The notes beneath the pieces are model-generated. The model worked only from the letters and a program-made list of their open reading frames with translations, made no database searches and was not told where the DNA came from. 64,000 nt of DNA, from NCBI RefSeq assembly GCF_006439395.2, contig NZ_CP083950.1, positions 1,736,001 to 1,800,000 of the forward strand. The letters are read 5' to 3'. The stretch's first letter is position 1. Each line of letters opens with the position of its first letter. This DNA comes from Mesorhizobium sp. B4-1-4. GTDB lineage: Bacteria > Pseudomonadota > Alphaproteobacteria > Rhizobiales > Rhizobiaceae. Shown here piece after piece: positions 10,004-19,390 of the stretch. A program made the translations under genes and the position numbers.

Positions 10004-10474
10004 TCAGTAGGGGGAACGGCACTCCCGACGAGGACCATTGTTCGGCTGGAAGGTATTGTCCGAAGCGCGGTAACTCCGGTAATGGTCATAACACCACTGC
10101 ACGTGGGCATTGCCTTCGTAAACGCGGTGGTTCTCGCTGTTGACAATAGCGCCAGTGATTAACGCGCCGGTAGCGAAGGCCGCAAGCGGGAACCAGTAGT
10201 CGCCATGGCGGCGATAGCCGCGATGATACTCACGATAGCCGCGATGGCCGTTCCAATACATGTCGCCGTTGCGAGCAAAGCTGCGATTGCGCGAGAAACT
10301 GCGATTGAACGGACGGTTTCGCCTCCATTCCTGATATTGCACCGTCTGCACATCCGGCGTTGCGATCTCCGGCATGGGCACATAGGCCGGCTGGGCGTTG
10401 ACCGGCACGGTCTCCGCAGCAATGAGTGTGGCTGAGAGGGCCGCAGCAAGAAGGCCCGATTTGACTCTGCTCAT
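10004..10474 (-). CDS. BA14K-family surface/periplasmic protein
   Basis: A 156-residue exported protein. The N-terminus is a signal peptide (MSRVKSG, hydrophobic [13 protein letters not shown], likely cleavage after NAQ). The middle is rich in Arg, Asn, Tyr and Gly (repeated NRSF and RGYR), followed by one hydrophobic stretch ([15 protein letters not shown]). The C-terminus ([11 protein letters not shown], then CRSPY) is the BA14K domain, named for a Brucella immunoreactive protein with lectin-like properties. ATG 10474 is preceded by GAGGAGAATACC; the reading frame extends further upstream but lacks a better start. The function in this organism is unknown. Confidence 0.85.
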   Translation of the reverse strand: MSRVKSGLLAAALSATLIAAETVPVNAQPAYVPMPEIATPDVQTVQYQEWRRNRPFNRSFSRNRSFARNGDMYWNGHRGYREYHRGYRRHGDYWFPLAAFATGALITGAIVNSENHRVYEGNAHVQWCYDHYRSYRASDNTFQPNNGPRRECRSPY

Positions 10475-10742
10475 GGTATTCTCCTCGAGGGTTTTGCGAA
10501 CGTCCCTGTCGACGGAAAAACGAACGTCGCACGCGATTTGTTCCGCGGGAGGCGGGCGGCGGCTATCGGGTGAAGATCGTGGCCCACTCCTGACGGACTG
10601 CCCGCCCGACCGGTACCAGCAGGCAAAGGTGCCGCGATTTAGGGCGAAGAAGCGGCTGCCGAGCCGTCTTTTCCGGTTGACCGCTCGCGGCACTCTCCCT
10701 ATGTTCCGCGCAATTTCGGGGGCGGCCTTTTCGAGCCCGCGG

Positions 10743-10818
10743 GAGCGCGTAGCTCAGCCGGTAGAGCAACTGACTTTTAATCAGTAGGTCATGGGTTCGA
10801 ATCCCATCGCGCTCACCA
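10743..10818 (+). tRNA. tRNA-Lys (anticodon UUU)
   Basis: A 76-base cloverleaf. Acceptor GAGCGCG (10743-10749) pairs with CGCGCTC (10808-10814), followed by discriminator A and an encoded CCA. The D arm contains GCTCAGCCGGTAGAGC. Anticodon stem ACTGA/TCAGT encloses loop CTTTTAA with anticodon TTT. The T arm is ATGGG-TTCGAAT-CCCAT. No repeat of its 3' end was seen nearby, so there is no sign of an integrated element using it. Confidence 0.97.
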
Positions 10819-11038
10819 AACATGCTCATCGCCAGCACGACTATGAATACCCAGGGCAACTATATGGGGACCGAACTCGCGCAAGCGCCTGGCACGCGAG
10901 TTCACCGTCTGGGATTGCAACATCACCTGCCAGGGCTGCGGCATCCAGCTGATCACACGACCGGCGTCAAGGTCCTTAAGTCTTATATCGAGCACCCGTC
11001 GTATACGTTATTATTCCAATTTTGACCAAGGGGCGACA

Positions 11039-12349
11039 TTGAGTCTTACAAACAGTAACGTCAAGACGTTTCACGTTTGGCTGGCGGCTTTCTTTGTTGG
11101 CGCCATTTTCCTGGGTGGCGTATGGCTCGGCAAGATTACGCTACCGATAAGCACGTTGATATTGCCGGTATTCTTCATGAGCCGCGCCCAGTTCAACTTG
11201 CGGCTCCCTCCGGCCTGCGTTCCGCTCTTGGTGATAGTCGTCGTCATCCTGATCCAGTTCGGCATGTATCTCGGTAACCCCGCCTTCAGATGGAAATCCG
11301 ATCTGGCGGTCTGGCTACCGGTTGCCTTTGCAGGCTTGACGATCGTGGCGCTGAGGCGCGCCTCTATTTCTGATCGGATGGCGCTTCGGTCCATGATCGC
11401 CGGCGGCGCGGTGACCGCCGCAATTATGATTACGATGATCGTGTTTGTTCCAAACGGCGCGTTTCTTCTGCCGGGCCAGGACGCGGCCAATGTCGAGGCT
11501 GCATATGCAGCGGACGTGGAAAGGACCACGTCCCGCCCCATCATCGTGCAGCCGTTGGCGCAAGATCCCGCATCAATCGATGCCGAAAATCCTTCCCCTC
11601 AAACGCCATCAGTAGCTGCGCCCGCTGGCAGGGAAGCTTTCTCGCCTAAGGTCGGAGATCAAGGGTTCTACGACCTGAAAAACAGAGCCAGAAGCTTCCT
11701 TGGATTGTCGAATTATATCGCCGTTTTTTTGGTGTTTCTATTCGCGGTAACGCTTTTTTCCGGGCTTCCTCTCGTCGCCGCGGTCTTTGGTATCCTTGTG
11801 TTTCTGACCCTGTCCCGCTTTGGGATAGCCATGCTGGTGGTTGTCACTGGCGTCTATGTCTTGCGCTCGAAAGTGAACCCGGTGAAAGCTGCGACGTCGG
11901 CAGCGATCCTCTGCGCAGTCGGCCTGGTTGTTCTATATGTCCTAAGGGACGCCGTGCCACATATGCCTCACTTGGCGTCCTTGATGGCTAGGTTCGAATA
12001 TTGGCGCTCCGGCGTCGATGCACTGAGGCTGCATCCGATCGTCGGCGCGCCTCGATCTGTCTATCTGATCGAGATGGGCTACAGCATCACATGGAACCCG
12101 CACAATTCGATTCTGTGGCTGGCCGTGAACTTTGGTCTTATCGGGGTTGCCGGCTACGGTGCCTACGTATGGATTGCTGTGCGAGAGATTGCCAAAGCGG
12201 CCGTCTCGTCCAGCCTCTGGACTGGAGTATTTGTCGGTATGGTCGCGCTCCTGGCATGGAGCTTCGAAGAGATTATCGTGCTTACGCCTGCCTTTGAGCT
12301 GTTGCTGGCAGCGATGTACTCCCTGGCGCGGGCCAGCCGCCGCAGTTGA
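11039..12349 (+). CDS. O-antigen ligase/polymerase-like membrane protein (Wzy_C/WaaL type)
   Basis: A 436-residue polytopic protein with about ten hydrophobic segments. A large hydrophilic loop (residues 150-215, Pro/Ala/Gln-rich) follows the fifth, and a second periplasmic-type loop contains HPIVGAPRS and WNPHNSILWLAVNFGLIGV (about 330-365). The HN-S-L...GL-G pattern is the hallmark of the Wzy_C domain shared by O-antigen ligases and polymerases. The start is TTG 11039 after AAGGGG (11028-11033). The gene is visibly AT-richer than its neighbours, suggesting transfer. It has no polysaccharide cluster around it; the nearest glycosyltransferase is at 13219. Confidence 0.7.
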   Translation: MSLTNSNVKTFHVWLAAFFVGAIFLGGVWLGKITLPISTLILPVFFMSRAQFNLRLPPACVPLLVIVVVILIQFGMYLGNPAFRWKSDLAVWLPVAFAGLTIVALRRASISDRMALRSMIAGGAVTAAIMITMIVFVPNGAFLLPGQDAANVEAAYAADVERTTSRPIIVQPLAQDPASIDAENPSPQTPSVAAPAGREAFSPKVGDQGFYDLKNRARSFLGLSNYIAVFLVFLFAVTLFSGLPLVAAVFGILVFLTLSRFGIAMLVVVTGVYVLRSKVNPVKAATSAAILCAVGLVVLYVLRDAVPHMPHLASLMARFEYWRSGVDALRLHPIVGAPRSVYLIEMGYSITWNPHNSILWLAVNFGLIGVAGYGAYVWIAVREIAKAAVSSSLWTGVFVGMVALLAWSFEEIIVLTPAFELLLAAMYSLARASRRS

Positions 12350-12555
12350 CCCGCCGACGACGGCCTTAGTCTCCGTCTCACAACAAGAGTGAGCGACATG
12401 TGCAAAGGCAAGGCAGAGGATCCGTTTCGTTCGAAGGCGCGTCTTCACTACCGGTGACAGCGCCGATCAGCTTCGCAATCATCCTTCGATTTCCGTGCGG
12501 AGATCCCGCACGGGCTGGGCGAGCTAGTCCACCGCGGCGCGAGGTGATTGACCGC

Positions 12556-13038
12556 TCAGCCGCTCTGCGACAAATGAACGTGCAGAACGGCGGCTTTCTT
12601 TGCAATCAGTCCTTCCAAATCCGCGTCCGACCGTTTGGTGCCGGTCCGTTCCCGCAGCAGCGAGATCACCGCTTTCATAGAAAGCTGGGCCGTCTGACCG
12701 CTCAGGATGGCATCCACCGCGCCGGCAACATCCGGGGTCTCCGTTGGTGCTCGCATGATCGGCTCCTTTCTGTTCAGGTCGGCCTCGGTGCCGGCCGGTC
12801 CTCTGAGGCCGCGGTCGAAGAAGACGGGCAGGCCGTTCTTGACGGCGAGCGCGGCGACCATATCGTCGAGCTTGCGGTCGGAGAGTGCCGGGTCCGAAGG
12901 AGCGGGTTTCAGGATTCTACGGATCACTCGGGCAGCCTGGTCCGTCGACACAAAACCAAAACGCCGCTTTCTGGCCTCGACATATTGTTCGATGATCATG
13001 CTCAGACGTCGGGCTGCAACATCCTTCGGTTCCTGCAC
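12556..13038 (-). CDS. Unrecognised 160-residue protein with a second internal start
   Basis: I do not recognise a family. The best start is GTG 13038, five bases after consensus AAGGAGG; upstream ATG codons (13110, 13059) lack a ribosome site. The product is charged and largely helical, with no signal or membrane segment. Its two halves look distantly alike: residues 30-75 and 115-155 each have a hydrophobic helix, then SD-x-x-L and a short hydrophobic strand (LPVFFD, VLHVHL). Inside the gene, AAAGGAG followed six bases later by ATG at 12756 could start a 66-residue C-terminal product. The opposite strand is also open here but has no comparable start signals. Confidence 0.55.
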   Translation of the reverse strand: MQEPKDVAARRLSMIIEQYVEARKRRFGFVSTDQAARVIRRILKPAPSDPALSDRKLDDMVAALAVKNGLPVFFDRGLRGPAGTEADLNRKEPIMRAPTETPDVAGAVDAILSGQTAQLSMKAVISLLRERTGTKRSDADLEGLIAKKAAVLHVHLSQSG

Positions 13039-13218
13039 CTGGGCCTCCTTGGCTGCCATGCATGCGATACCGGCAGCACAAACAGGAAATAGGGCAGCTT
13101 GATCGAACATCAAACAGGGGAATTGGCCATCATTCGCTCCATCTTCTCGTAAGACAGGAACGATCCCGCGCCTGAAGCATTTCGCCCTATGACCAGCTCA
13201 TTGAGGGAACGCCGGGCC

Positions 13219-14280
13219 ATGAAGATTGCCCATGTCGCACCGCTTTACGAATCCGTGCCGCCAAGGCTCTATGGGGGCACCGAGCGTATCATCTCCTACC
13301 TTACCGAGGCTCTCGTCGATCTCGGCCATAGCGTGACCCTGTTCGCCAGCGGCGATACGAAGACCTCAGCCAATCTGGTGCCATGCCGTGAACGGGCGCT
13401 TCGTCTCGATCCCCGTCCGCTGAAATCCGAGATAGCGGCGCATTTGTCGATGCTCGACGAGGTGCGCAAACGGGCCGACGATTTTGACGTCATTCATTTT
13501 CATCTCAGCCATTTCCTGCATTTCCCGTTTTTCCGCGACATGCCGCAGCGCACCGTGACGACGCCCCATGGCAGGCTGGATTACGCCGACCTCCCACAAG
13601 CCTACGATCGGTTCCCGCGGTTCCCGATGATTTCCATATCCCGCAGCCAGCGAGCGCGATTCGCATCCGCGAACTGGCTGGCCACGATCCATCACGGGCT
13701 GCCGATCGAGCTCTATGAGCCCGATTTCGAGGCAGGATCGGATGGTTCCTATCTTGCCTTTCTCGGCCGGATGTCGCGTGACAAGCGGCCGGATCGGGCG
13801 ATCGAGATCGCCCGCCGCACGGGCCTGAAACTCAAGCTCGCGGCCAAGATAGGTGATGGCGATCGCGCTTATTTCGAGGAAGTCGTCCAACCGATGATCG
13901 ATGACGACCGGGTCGAATATGTCGGCGAGATCGGCGAGGACCAGAAGAGCAGGTTTCTTGGCAATGCGGCAGCCTTGCTGTTTCCCATCGATTGGCCCGA
14001 GCCTTTCGGCCTTGCCGTGATCGAGGCCATGGCCTGTGGTACCCCTGTGATGGCCTGGAGTTGCGGCGCCATGCCCGAGATCATCGATCATGGGGTCAGC
14101 GGCTTCGTCGTCGAAACCATTGAAGATGCTGTGGCGACGATGCCGGCTCTCCTCCAACTCGACAGGCGGCGAATAAGAGCGGTTTTCGAGAGGCGGTTTT
14201 CAGCCGACAGAATGGCCAGGGATTATGTCGCGGCCTATTCCCGGCTGAGCGACGGCCATCAGCAAAGCAGAGCCTCCTAG
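13219..14280 (+). CDS. GT4-family glycosyltransferase
   Basis: A 353-residue GT-B fold enzyme, retaining and probably NDP-sugar-dependent. The N-terminal acceptor domain starts IAHVAPLYESVPPRLYGGTE, and the C-terminal donor domain carries the E-x7-E motif PFGLAVIEAMACGTPV (about residues 260-275). Start ATG 13219 is favoured because family members begin at this point and GAGGGA lies upstream; an in-frame ATG at 13189 would add ten residues. It sits 42 bp before a debranching-type glycosidase and GT20/phosphatase genes, suggesting a role in glucan or glucoside metabolism. The acceptor is unknown. Confidence 0.85.
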   Translation: MKIAHVAPLYESVPPRLYGGTERIISYLTEALVDLGHSVTLFASGDTKTSANLVPCRERALRLDPRPLKSEIAAHLSMLDEVRKRADDFDVIHFHLSHFLHFPFFRDMPQRTVTTPHGRLDYADLPQAYDRFPRFPMISISRSQRARFASANWLATIHHGLPIELYEPDFEAGSDGSYLAFLGRMSRDKRPDRAIEIARRTGLKLKLAAKIGDGDRAYFEEVVQPMIDDDRVEYVGEIGEDQKSRFLGNAAALLFPIDWPEPFGLAVIEAMACGTPVMAWSCGAMPEIIDHGVSGFVVETIEDAVATMPALLQLDRRRIRAVFERRFSADRMARDYVAAYSRLSDGHQQSRAS

Positions 14281-14322
14281 GCCCCTTCACCCGTTCGGAA
14301 ACCCAACACGGGGACAGTCTTC

Positions 14323-16491
14323 TTGACCATCATCCAACTCGACGAACGCAAGCTTGATCCGGCGATAGCGCTGGCTTCACTCGATGAAACCGCGCCCAGG
14401 GAGCCGCACAGGCTCTTCGCGCTCAAGCATGGCGATTGCTTTGCCGTCGCCGATGCCTATGGCGACATCCGTGGTGTCGGCGACGGGTTCTTCCGCGATG
14501 ACACGCGCGTGCTTTCTGAATATCGCCTCGCGATCGGCGGCCGTTCGACATCCCTTCTTGGTGCGTCGCTCAGCCAGGACAATGTCCTGTTCACCGCCAA
14601 TCTCACCAATCTGCCGATCGAAACCGTTGGTGGCCGGCCCATTGCGCAAGGCGCCATTCACATCGAGCGCGTCAGGCTGCTGTGGCAGGACCGCCTCTAT
14701 GAGCGGCTGACGCTGTCGAACTACGGCCGGGAGCATTCCACCATCCTGCTTTCGCTGCGCTTTGCCGCCGATTTCCGCGACATGTTCGAAGTTCGTGGAT
14801 CGACGCGGCCGAAGCGGGGCACCTCACATACGGCCGAGGTTGGCCGGAGCTCCGTGATGCTTCGCTACGAGGGGCTGGACAAGGTCGAGCGCAAATCGGC
14901 GATATCGTTTTCGCAAGTGCCCGACGAACTGACCTCGGAACGAGCGGACTTCCTCATCGCCGTCACCAAGCGCAGCCGCAAGACGCTGTATGTCGAGGTT
15001 GGCACCGATGCCAGGGATACGCCCGAACGCGAGCGGTTTCGCGCTGCGGCCGCCCGCGCGCGTTTCGGCATGCGCGCCAAGCGTCGCCACGGCGCAACGC
15101 TGCACAGCTCCGGCAGGGTGTTCAACGACTGGATCGAACGGGCGCGTGCCGACGTGGCGCTGCTCACAACGGAGCTGGCGACAGGTCCCTATCCCTATGC
15201 CGGCATTCCATGGTTCTCGACGGCCTTTGGCAGGGACGGGGTGATCTCCGCGCTGCAAATGCTGTGGCTCAACCCCGGCCTGGCGCGCGGCGTGCTCGCC
15301 TTTCTGGCGCAACACCAGGCAACCGAAACCTCGCCCTTCAGCGACTCCCAGCCCGGCAAGATCATGCACGAAACGCGCAAGGGCGAGATGACGGCGCTCA
15401 GCGAACTGCCGTTCGGCCGCTACTATGGCGGCGTCGACACCACGCCGCTCTATGTCCATCTTGCCTGTGCCTATGCTGACCGCACTGGCGACACGGACCT
15501 TATCGATGGCCTGTGGCCGTCGCTATGCGCCGCCGCCGAATGGATCGAAGCCGCGAGCCGGCCGACAGGATTTGTCACCTACCTCCGTGCGGCGGAATCA
15601 GGCCTTGCCAACCAGGGTTGGAAGGACAGTTTCGATTCCGTTTTCCACGCCGATGGTCGCATCCCGAAGGGGCCGATCGCGCTGGTCGAGGTCCAGGGTT
15701 ACGTCTTCGCGGCGTTCCAGGGGTTGGCGAAGCTGGCTCGGCTGCGCGGCGAAGACGAGAAGGCCGAAGGTTGGGAGAGGCGTGCTCAGGAAATCCGTCA
15801 GCGGGTCGAAAGCCATTTCTGGGTGGAGGAGCTTGGCTATTATGCGCTGGCCCTGGACGGCGACGGCCAGCCTTGCAAGGTGCGCACGTCCAATGCCGGA
15901 CACCTGCTTTATGTCGGCCTGCCCGACCCGGATCGCGCGCGGATCGTCGCTGACCAATTGCTGTCGGCTTCATTCCACACCGGCTGGGGACTGCGCACGC
16001 TGGCGGATGACGCGATCTTCTTCAATCCGATGTCGTACCACAACGGCTCCATCTGGCCACACGACACCGCGATCTGTGCGGCAGGCCTTGCGCGATACGG
16101 CATCCGCGACAGCGTGGTGCGGCTGATGAGCGGTACATTCGAATCCGCCGTCCATTTCAACATGCGGCTGCCTGAGCTGTTCTGCGGTTTCACCCGCGCA
16201 CCTGGCGAGGCGCCGATCGCTTATCCGGTCGCGTGCTTGCCGCAGGCCTGGTCGGCAGGCTCGGCCTTCATGCTCATGCAGGCGTGTCTCGGCCTTCAGA
16301 TCGACGGCTGGACCGGTGAAATCCAGGTGACACGGCCGCGCTTGCCAATCGGCATCGACAATCTGGTGGTCCGCCATCTCGCGGTCGCGGGTGTTGCTGT
16401 CGATCTGACATTCCAGCGGGTAGGGGACCGCGTCGGCGCTTTCCTGGCCGATCGCCATGAGGGGCTGGTGCCTCTCGTGGTCAGAAGCTGA
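14323..16491 (+). CDS. Glycogen-debranching-type amylo-alpha-1,6-glucosidase family protein
   Basis: A 722-residue cytoplasmic protein. The first roughly 200 residues (DCFAVADAYGDIRGVGDGFF and following) are the beta-rich N-terminal domain of bacterial glycogen-debranching proteins. Residues 280-660 form an alpha/alpha-barrel like that of amylo-1,6-glucosidases, with IPWFSTAFGRDGVIS near 293 and YHNGSIWPHDTAICAAGL near 573, which contain candidate acidic catalytic residues. The start is TTG 14323 (MTIIQLDERK). In many bacteria this family lies next to trehalose or glucosyl-polyol genes, as here. True glycogen debranching is not shown by the sequence; alpha-glucoside hydrolysis is the safe statement. 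Confidence 0.85.
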   Translation: MTIIQLDERKLDPAIALASLDETAPREPHRLFALKHGDCFAVADAYGDIRGVGDGFFRDDTRVLSEYRLAIGGRSTSLLGASLSQDNVLFTANLTNLPIETVGGRPIAQGAIHIERVRLLWQDRLYERLTLSNYGREHSTILLSLRFAADFRDMFEVRGSTRPKRGTSHTAEVGRSSVMLRYEGLDKVERKSAISFSQVPDELTSERADFLIAVTKRSRKTLYVEVGTDARDTPERERFRAAAARARFGMRAKRRHGATLHSSGRVFNDWIERARADVALLTTELATGPYPYAGIPWFSTAFGRDGVISALQMLWLNPGLARGVLAFLAQHQATETSPFSDSQPGKIMHETRKGEMTALSELPFGRYYGGVDTTPLYVHLACAYADRTGDTDLIDGLWPSLCAAAEWIEAASRPTGFVTYLRAAESGLANQGWKDSFDSVFHADGRIPKGPIALVEVQGYVFAAFQGLAKLARLRGEDEKAEGWERRAQEIRQRVESHFWVEELGYYALALDGDGQPCKVRTSNAGHLLYVGLPDPDRARIVADQLLSASFHTGWGLRTLADDAIFFNPMSYHNGSIWPHDTAICAAGLARYGIRDSVVRLMSGTFESAVHFNMRLPELFCGFTRAPGEAPIAYPVACLPQAWSAGSAFMLMQACLGLQIDGWTGEIQVTRPRLPIGIDNLVVRHLAVAGVAVDLTFQRVGDRVGAFLADRHEGLVPLVVRS

Positions 16492-16601
16492 AAACATCGG
16501 AACCATCGCGCGCCGCGAACGTTGGACCCCCGCACGATGGGTGCCGGAACTCAGTCGACGAGGCCCGCCGCGGCATCCCATTGAAAGGTAATCGACTTCA
16601 A

Positions 16602-18371
16602 ATGCCCGACAACACTTCGTACCTGGTCGCTCCCTCGTCCGCCTTGTGGCTTCTTGTCCTTGTAGCTGTCGGCATCCTGATCATCGCGCGGGCGACCATG
16701 ATGTTGCGGGCGAAGAGGAGCAGGAAGCTTGCCGCCGTGACGGTTGAGCCGGCTCGCGGTCCATTGCCGGAATTCGCGAAGAATGGGCAGTCCGCCGCCG
16801 CTGCGCTGGTGCAGTGGTCGCCCGAAACGCTGCGTCACATATTGGCGACGGAGCTTCCCGATGCCCAGGTGATCGTCGTGTCAAATCGCGAGCCGTATAT
16901 CCACAACCGCAAGGGAGAGGACATACAGTTGGTCGTACCCGCCAGCGGCCTTGTCTCTGCCCTGGAGCCGATCACCCGTGCCTGTGCAGGCACGTGGATC
17001 GCCTATGGCGGTGGGTCGGCCGACACGCTCGTGGTCGACAAAAATGACAGGGTCGAGGTACCGCCCGAAAACCCTTCCTACACATTGCGTCGTGTCTGGC
17101 TGAGCGAAGAAGAGCAGCAAGGCTATTATCTCGGCTTTGCCAATGAGGGCCTCTGGCCGCTGTGCCATATCGCCTTCACCCGGCCAATATTCCGCGCCTC
17201 CGATTGGGAGTCCTACGAGGCGGTCAACCGCAAATTCGCCGACACCGTTGTCGCGGAAGCCCGCAACGAACGGCCCATAGTGCTGGTCCAGGACTACCAT
17301 TTCGCGTTGTTGCCGCGGATGATCCGGGAGCGCCTGCCGGAGGCGATCATCATCACCTTCTGGCACATTCCATGGCCGAATTCGGAGGTGTTCAGCATCT
17401 GCCCATGGCGCGAGAAGATTCTCGAAGGCCTGCTCGGCAGTTCAATTGTCGGCTTTCACACCCAGTTCCATTGCAACAACTTCATCGACAGCGTCGACCG
17501 CTTTCTCGAGAGCAGGATCGAGCGGGAGGATTCGGCCATCTCCTATGGTGGCCAGATCAGCCTGGTTCACGCCTATCCGATTTCGATCGAATGGCCACCG
17601 GTGCAACTCGGCAAATTGCCTGACGTGGCGCAATGCCGCCAGCGTGTTCGTGAGAGATTCGGACTGGCTGAAAATATCAGACTGTGCGTGGGCGTTGAAC
17701 GTCTCGACTACACCAAGGGCATCCTTGATCGCTTCAACGCGCTCGATGAACTGTTGAAACTCCATCCCGAATGGATCGGCAAGGTGGCGTTCCTGCAGAT
17801 CGCCGCGCCCAGCCGCGGAAGCTTGCCTGCTTATCAGCAGTTGCATGAAGAGTGCCTGCGTCAGGCAGAGGATCTCAACCAACGCTATGGTCGCGAGGGT
17901 TATACGCCCGTCGTGATGGTGACGGAACACCACTCACAAGAACAGGTCTACGAGCTCTATCGCGCCGCTGATGTTTGCATGGTCACAAGCCTGCATGACG
18001 GCATGAACCTGGTCGCCAAGGAATTTGTCGCGGCGCGTGACGACGAACAGGGTGTCCTGCTGCTCAGTATGTTCGCTGGAGCTTCCAAGGAGTTGCTTGA
18101 GGCGCTGATCGTCAATCCCTATGACGCGGCAATGATGGGCGACGTCTTGCTTCAGGCTTTGACCATGTCGCAAGAGGAGCAGCGCCAGCGCATGCAGCGC
18201 ATGCGTGAGGTCGTTCGCGACAACAATGTCTATCGATGGGCAGGCAGCATGCTGCTCGACGCCGCGCGCTTGCGCAAACGTATTGAAATCGATCGCGCCG
18301 TCGGTGCCGCTCCGGTGGCTCCACGTAACGTGATATCGTTGCTCGACCGCAAGCGGGTGGCGGCTCTGTGA
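16602..18371 (+). CDS. otsA: Membrane-anchored GT20, trehalose-6-phosphate synthase family
   Basis: GT20 enzymes join a UDP-sugar glucosyl group to a sugar phosphate; trehalose-6-phosphate synthesis is the usual reaction. GT20 hallmarks are [33 protein letters not shown] and [18 protein letters not shown]. It is 589 residues, against about 475 for E. coli OtsA. The difference includes an N-terminal membrane helix (about residues 10-33) and a linker before SNREPYIHN near residue 90. The N-terminal domain ([13 protein letters not shown]) departs from canonical OtsA, so another acceptor, for example glycerol phosphate, is possible. ATG 16602 is preferred over TTG 16581. Its stop overlaps the phosphatase start. 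Confidence 0.85.
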   Translation: MPDNTSYLVAPSSALWLLVLVAVGILIIARATMMLRAKRSRKLAAVTVEPARGPLPEFAKNGQSAAAALVQWSPETLRHILATELPDAQVIVVSNREPYIHNRKGEDIQLVVPASGLVSALEPITRACAGTWIAYGGGSADTLVVDKNDRVEVPPENPSYTLRRVWLSEEEQQGYYLGFANEGLWPLCHIAFTRPIFRASDWESYEAVNRKFADTVVAEARNERPIVLVQDYHFALLPRMIRERLPEAIIITFWHIPWPNSEVFSICPWREKILEGLLGSSIVGFHTQFHCNNFIDSVDRFLESRIEREDSAISYGGQISLVHAYPISIEWPPVQLGKLPDVAQCRQRVRERFGLAENIRLCVGVERLDYTKGILDRFNALDELLKLHPEWIGKVAFLQIAAPSRGSLPAYQQLHEECLRQAEDLNQRYGREGYTPVVMVTEHHSQEQVYELYRAADVCMVTSLHDGMNLVAKEFVAARDDEQGVLLLSMFAGASKELLEALIVNPYDAAMMGDVLLQALTMSQEEQRQRMQRMREVVRDNNVYRWAGSMLLDAARLRKRIEIDRAVGAAPVAPRNVISLLDRKRVAAL

Positions 18372-19141
18372 TGTCGATACTTCCGAACCTGCCCGCGCCT
18401 GACGTTCCCCAAGGGCCATGGGCCTTGTTCCTGGACATCGACGGCACGCTTCTTGAACATGCCGCGCATCCTGACGCAGTGGTTGTCAATGACGCGTTAC
18501 GCATGCTGTTGGCAAGACTTGAAGCGCAATTGGACGGAGCGTTGGCGTTTATCACGGGACGGTCGATTGCCGCTGTCGACCATCTCTTCCAGCCCCTTCG
18601 ACTGCGCGCCGCCGGGCTTTATGGTCTCGAGCACAGGCTGGCGCGGGATGGTCCGGTCGAGGCGGCGGGCGAGCCGGCCGACATTGCAGCACTTGCCGGG
18701 GAAATCGAGGCGGAACTGGCCAGCGCTGATGTCTATATCGAACGCAAGGGACCGATCCTTGCCATTCATACGCGTGCGGCGCCGCACTTGCTTCAGCGTG
18801 CGACACAGTTGGTCGAACGGGCGTTGGACAGGTTGCCCCCGGGATATCGGGTGCTGGCTGGCAATGCAGGGGTCGAGCTGATGCCGCTTGAGGCTGCCAA
18901 AGGAGCGGCGATCAGGCGCTTCATGGCGGAACCGGCTTTCAGGGAACGATGCCCGGTGTTTCTTGGCGACGATACGTCCGATGAGAACGGGTTCGATGTC
19001 ATCAACGAAATGGATGGGGTCTCGGTACGTATCAGACCGCGCGCACCGACAGCCGCGCACCATACGCTTGCCAATGTCGACGAGGCACTGGCCTGGCTGG
19101 ACGCCGTGAGCCGGAGTAATGCGAAGAGACTTACCGCCTGA
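18371..19141 (+). CDS. otsB: HAD-family trehalose-6-phosphate phosphatase
   Basis: Removes phosphate from the GT20 product, normally trehalose 6-phosphate. All four HAD motifs are visible: FLDIDGTL (residues 19-26) with the nucleophile Asp, FITGRS near 60, the Lys of AAKGAAIRRF near 177 and FLGDDTSDENGF near 197. The 256-residue length is normal for OtsB. The TGATG overlap with the upstream gene implies coupled translation and a shared pathway. If the GT20 makes a different sugar phosphate, this phosphatase would act on that product. Confidence 0.9.
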   Translation: MSILPNLPAPDVPQGPWALFLDIDGTLLEHAAHPDAVVVNDALRMLLARLEAQLDGALAFITGRSIAAVDHLFQPLRLRAAGLYGLEHRLARDGPVEAAGEPADIAALAGEIEAELASADVYIERKGPILAIHTRAAPHLLQRATQLVERALDRLPPGYRVLAGNAGVELMPLEAAKGAAIRRFMAEPAFRERCPVFLGDDTSDENGFDVINEMDGVSVRIRPRAPTAAHHTLANVDEALAWLDAVSRSNAKRLTA

Positions 19142-19168
19142 CCATCTCATGAACCGAAGGAGCCGGCA

Positions 19169-19381
19169 ATGACCCAACTCGCAAGCCTCATTCGGGAGAT
19201 CATGCCCACTTGGCTGCGCCGGCGCCCACGCCAGAACGCGCAGCAGACCGAGTTAGGGCTCGATCCGTCTCGCCCGGCGAATGCAGATATGGTCTGGCGC
19301 AAGATTGTCGAAAAGGATCTCTTTGGCGCCAATACACAGGACTATGCGGAAACTCAGGATGAAGGGACCAAACGTCACTGA
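19169..19381 (+). CDS. Small unrecognised protein, 70 residues
   Basis: Follows otsB by 27 bases and begins with a clear ribosome site (AAGGAG, then ATG 19169). The product is hydrophilic: a basic amphipathic N-terminus (LIREIMPTWLRRRPRQ) and an acidic, polar tail (VWRKIVEKDLFGAN and following). No signal peptide, membrane helix or known motif is visible. The position suggests it belongs to the carbohydrate operon. It ends ten bases before the convergent dprA. Confidence 0.6.
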   Translation: MTQLASLIREIMPTWLRRRPRQNAQQTELGLDPSRPANADMVWRKIVEKDLFGANTQDYAETQDEGTKRH

Positions 19382-19390
19382 AGGACGGCT

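Noticed and set aside
10822..11025. A 67-codon frame downstream of tRNA-Lys
   Set aside because: There is no ribosome site, it overlaps the region that should carry the promoter of the next gene, and it has no recognisable protein pattern.
12398..12457. A 19-codon frame (MCKGKAEDPFRSKARLHYR) after the O-antigen-type gene
   Set aside because: There is no good ribosome site, and it is too short to distinguish from chance. The rest of the gap 12350-12555 shows nothing else.
12400..13092. A 230-codon plus-strand frame opposite the unknown minus-strand gene
   Set aside because: The minus-strand frame has two consensus ribosome sites and a protein-like helical composition, whereas the plus frame has neither.
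10743..13188. tRNA-Lys as attachment site of a genomic island covering the AT-richer genes
   Set aside because: No integrase gene, no second copy of the tRNA 3' end and no island boundary were seen in the window.
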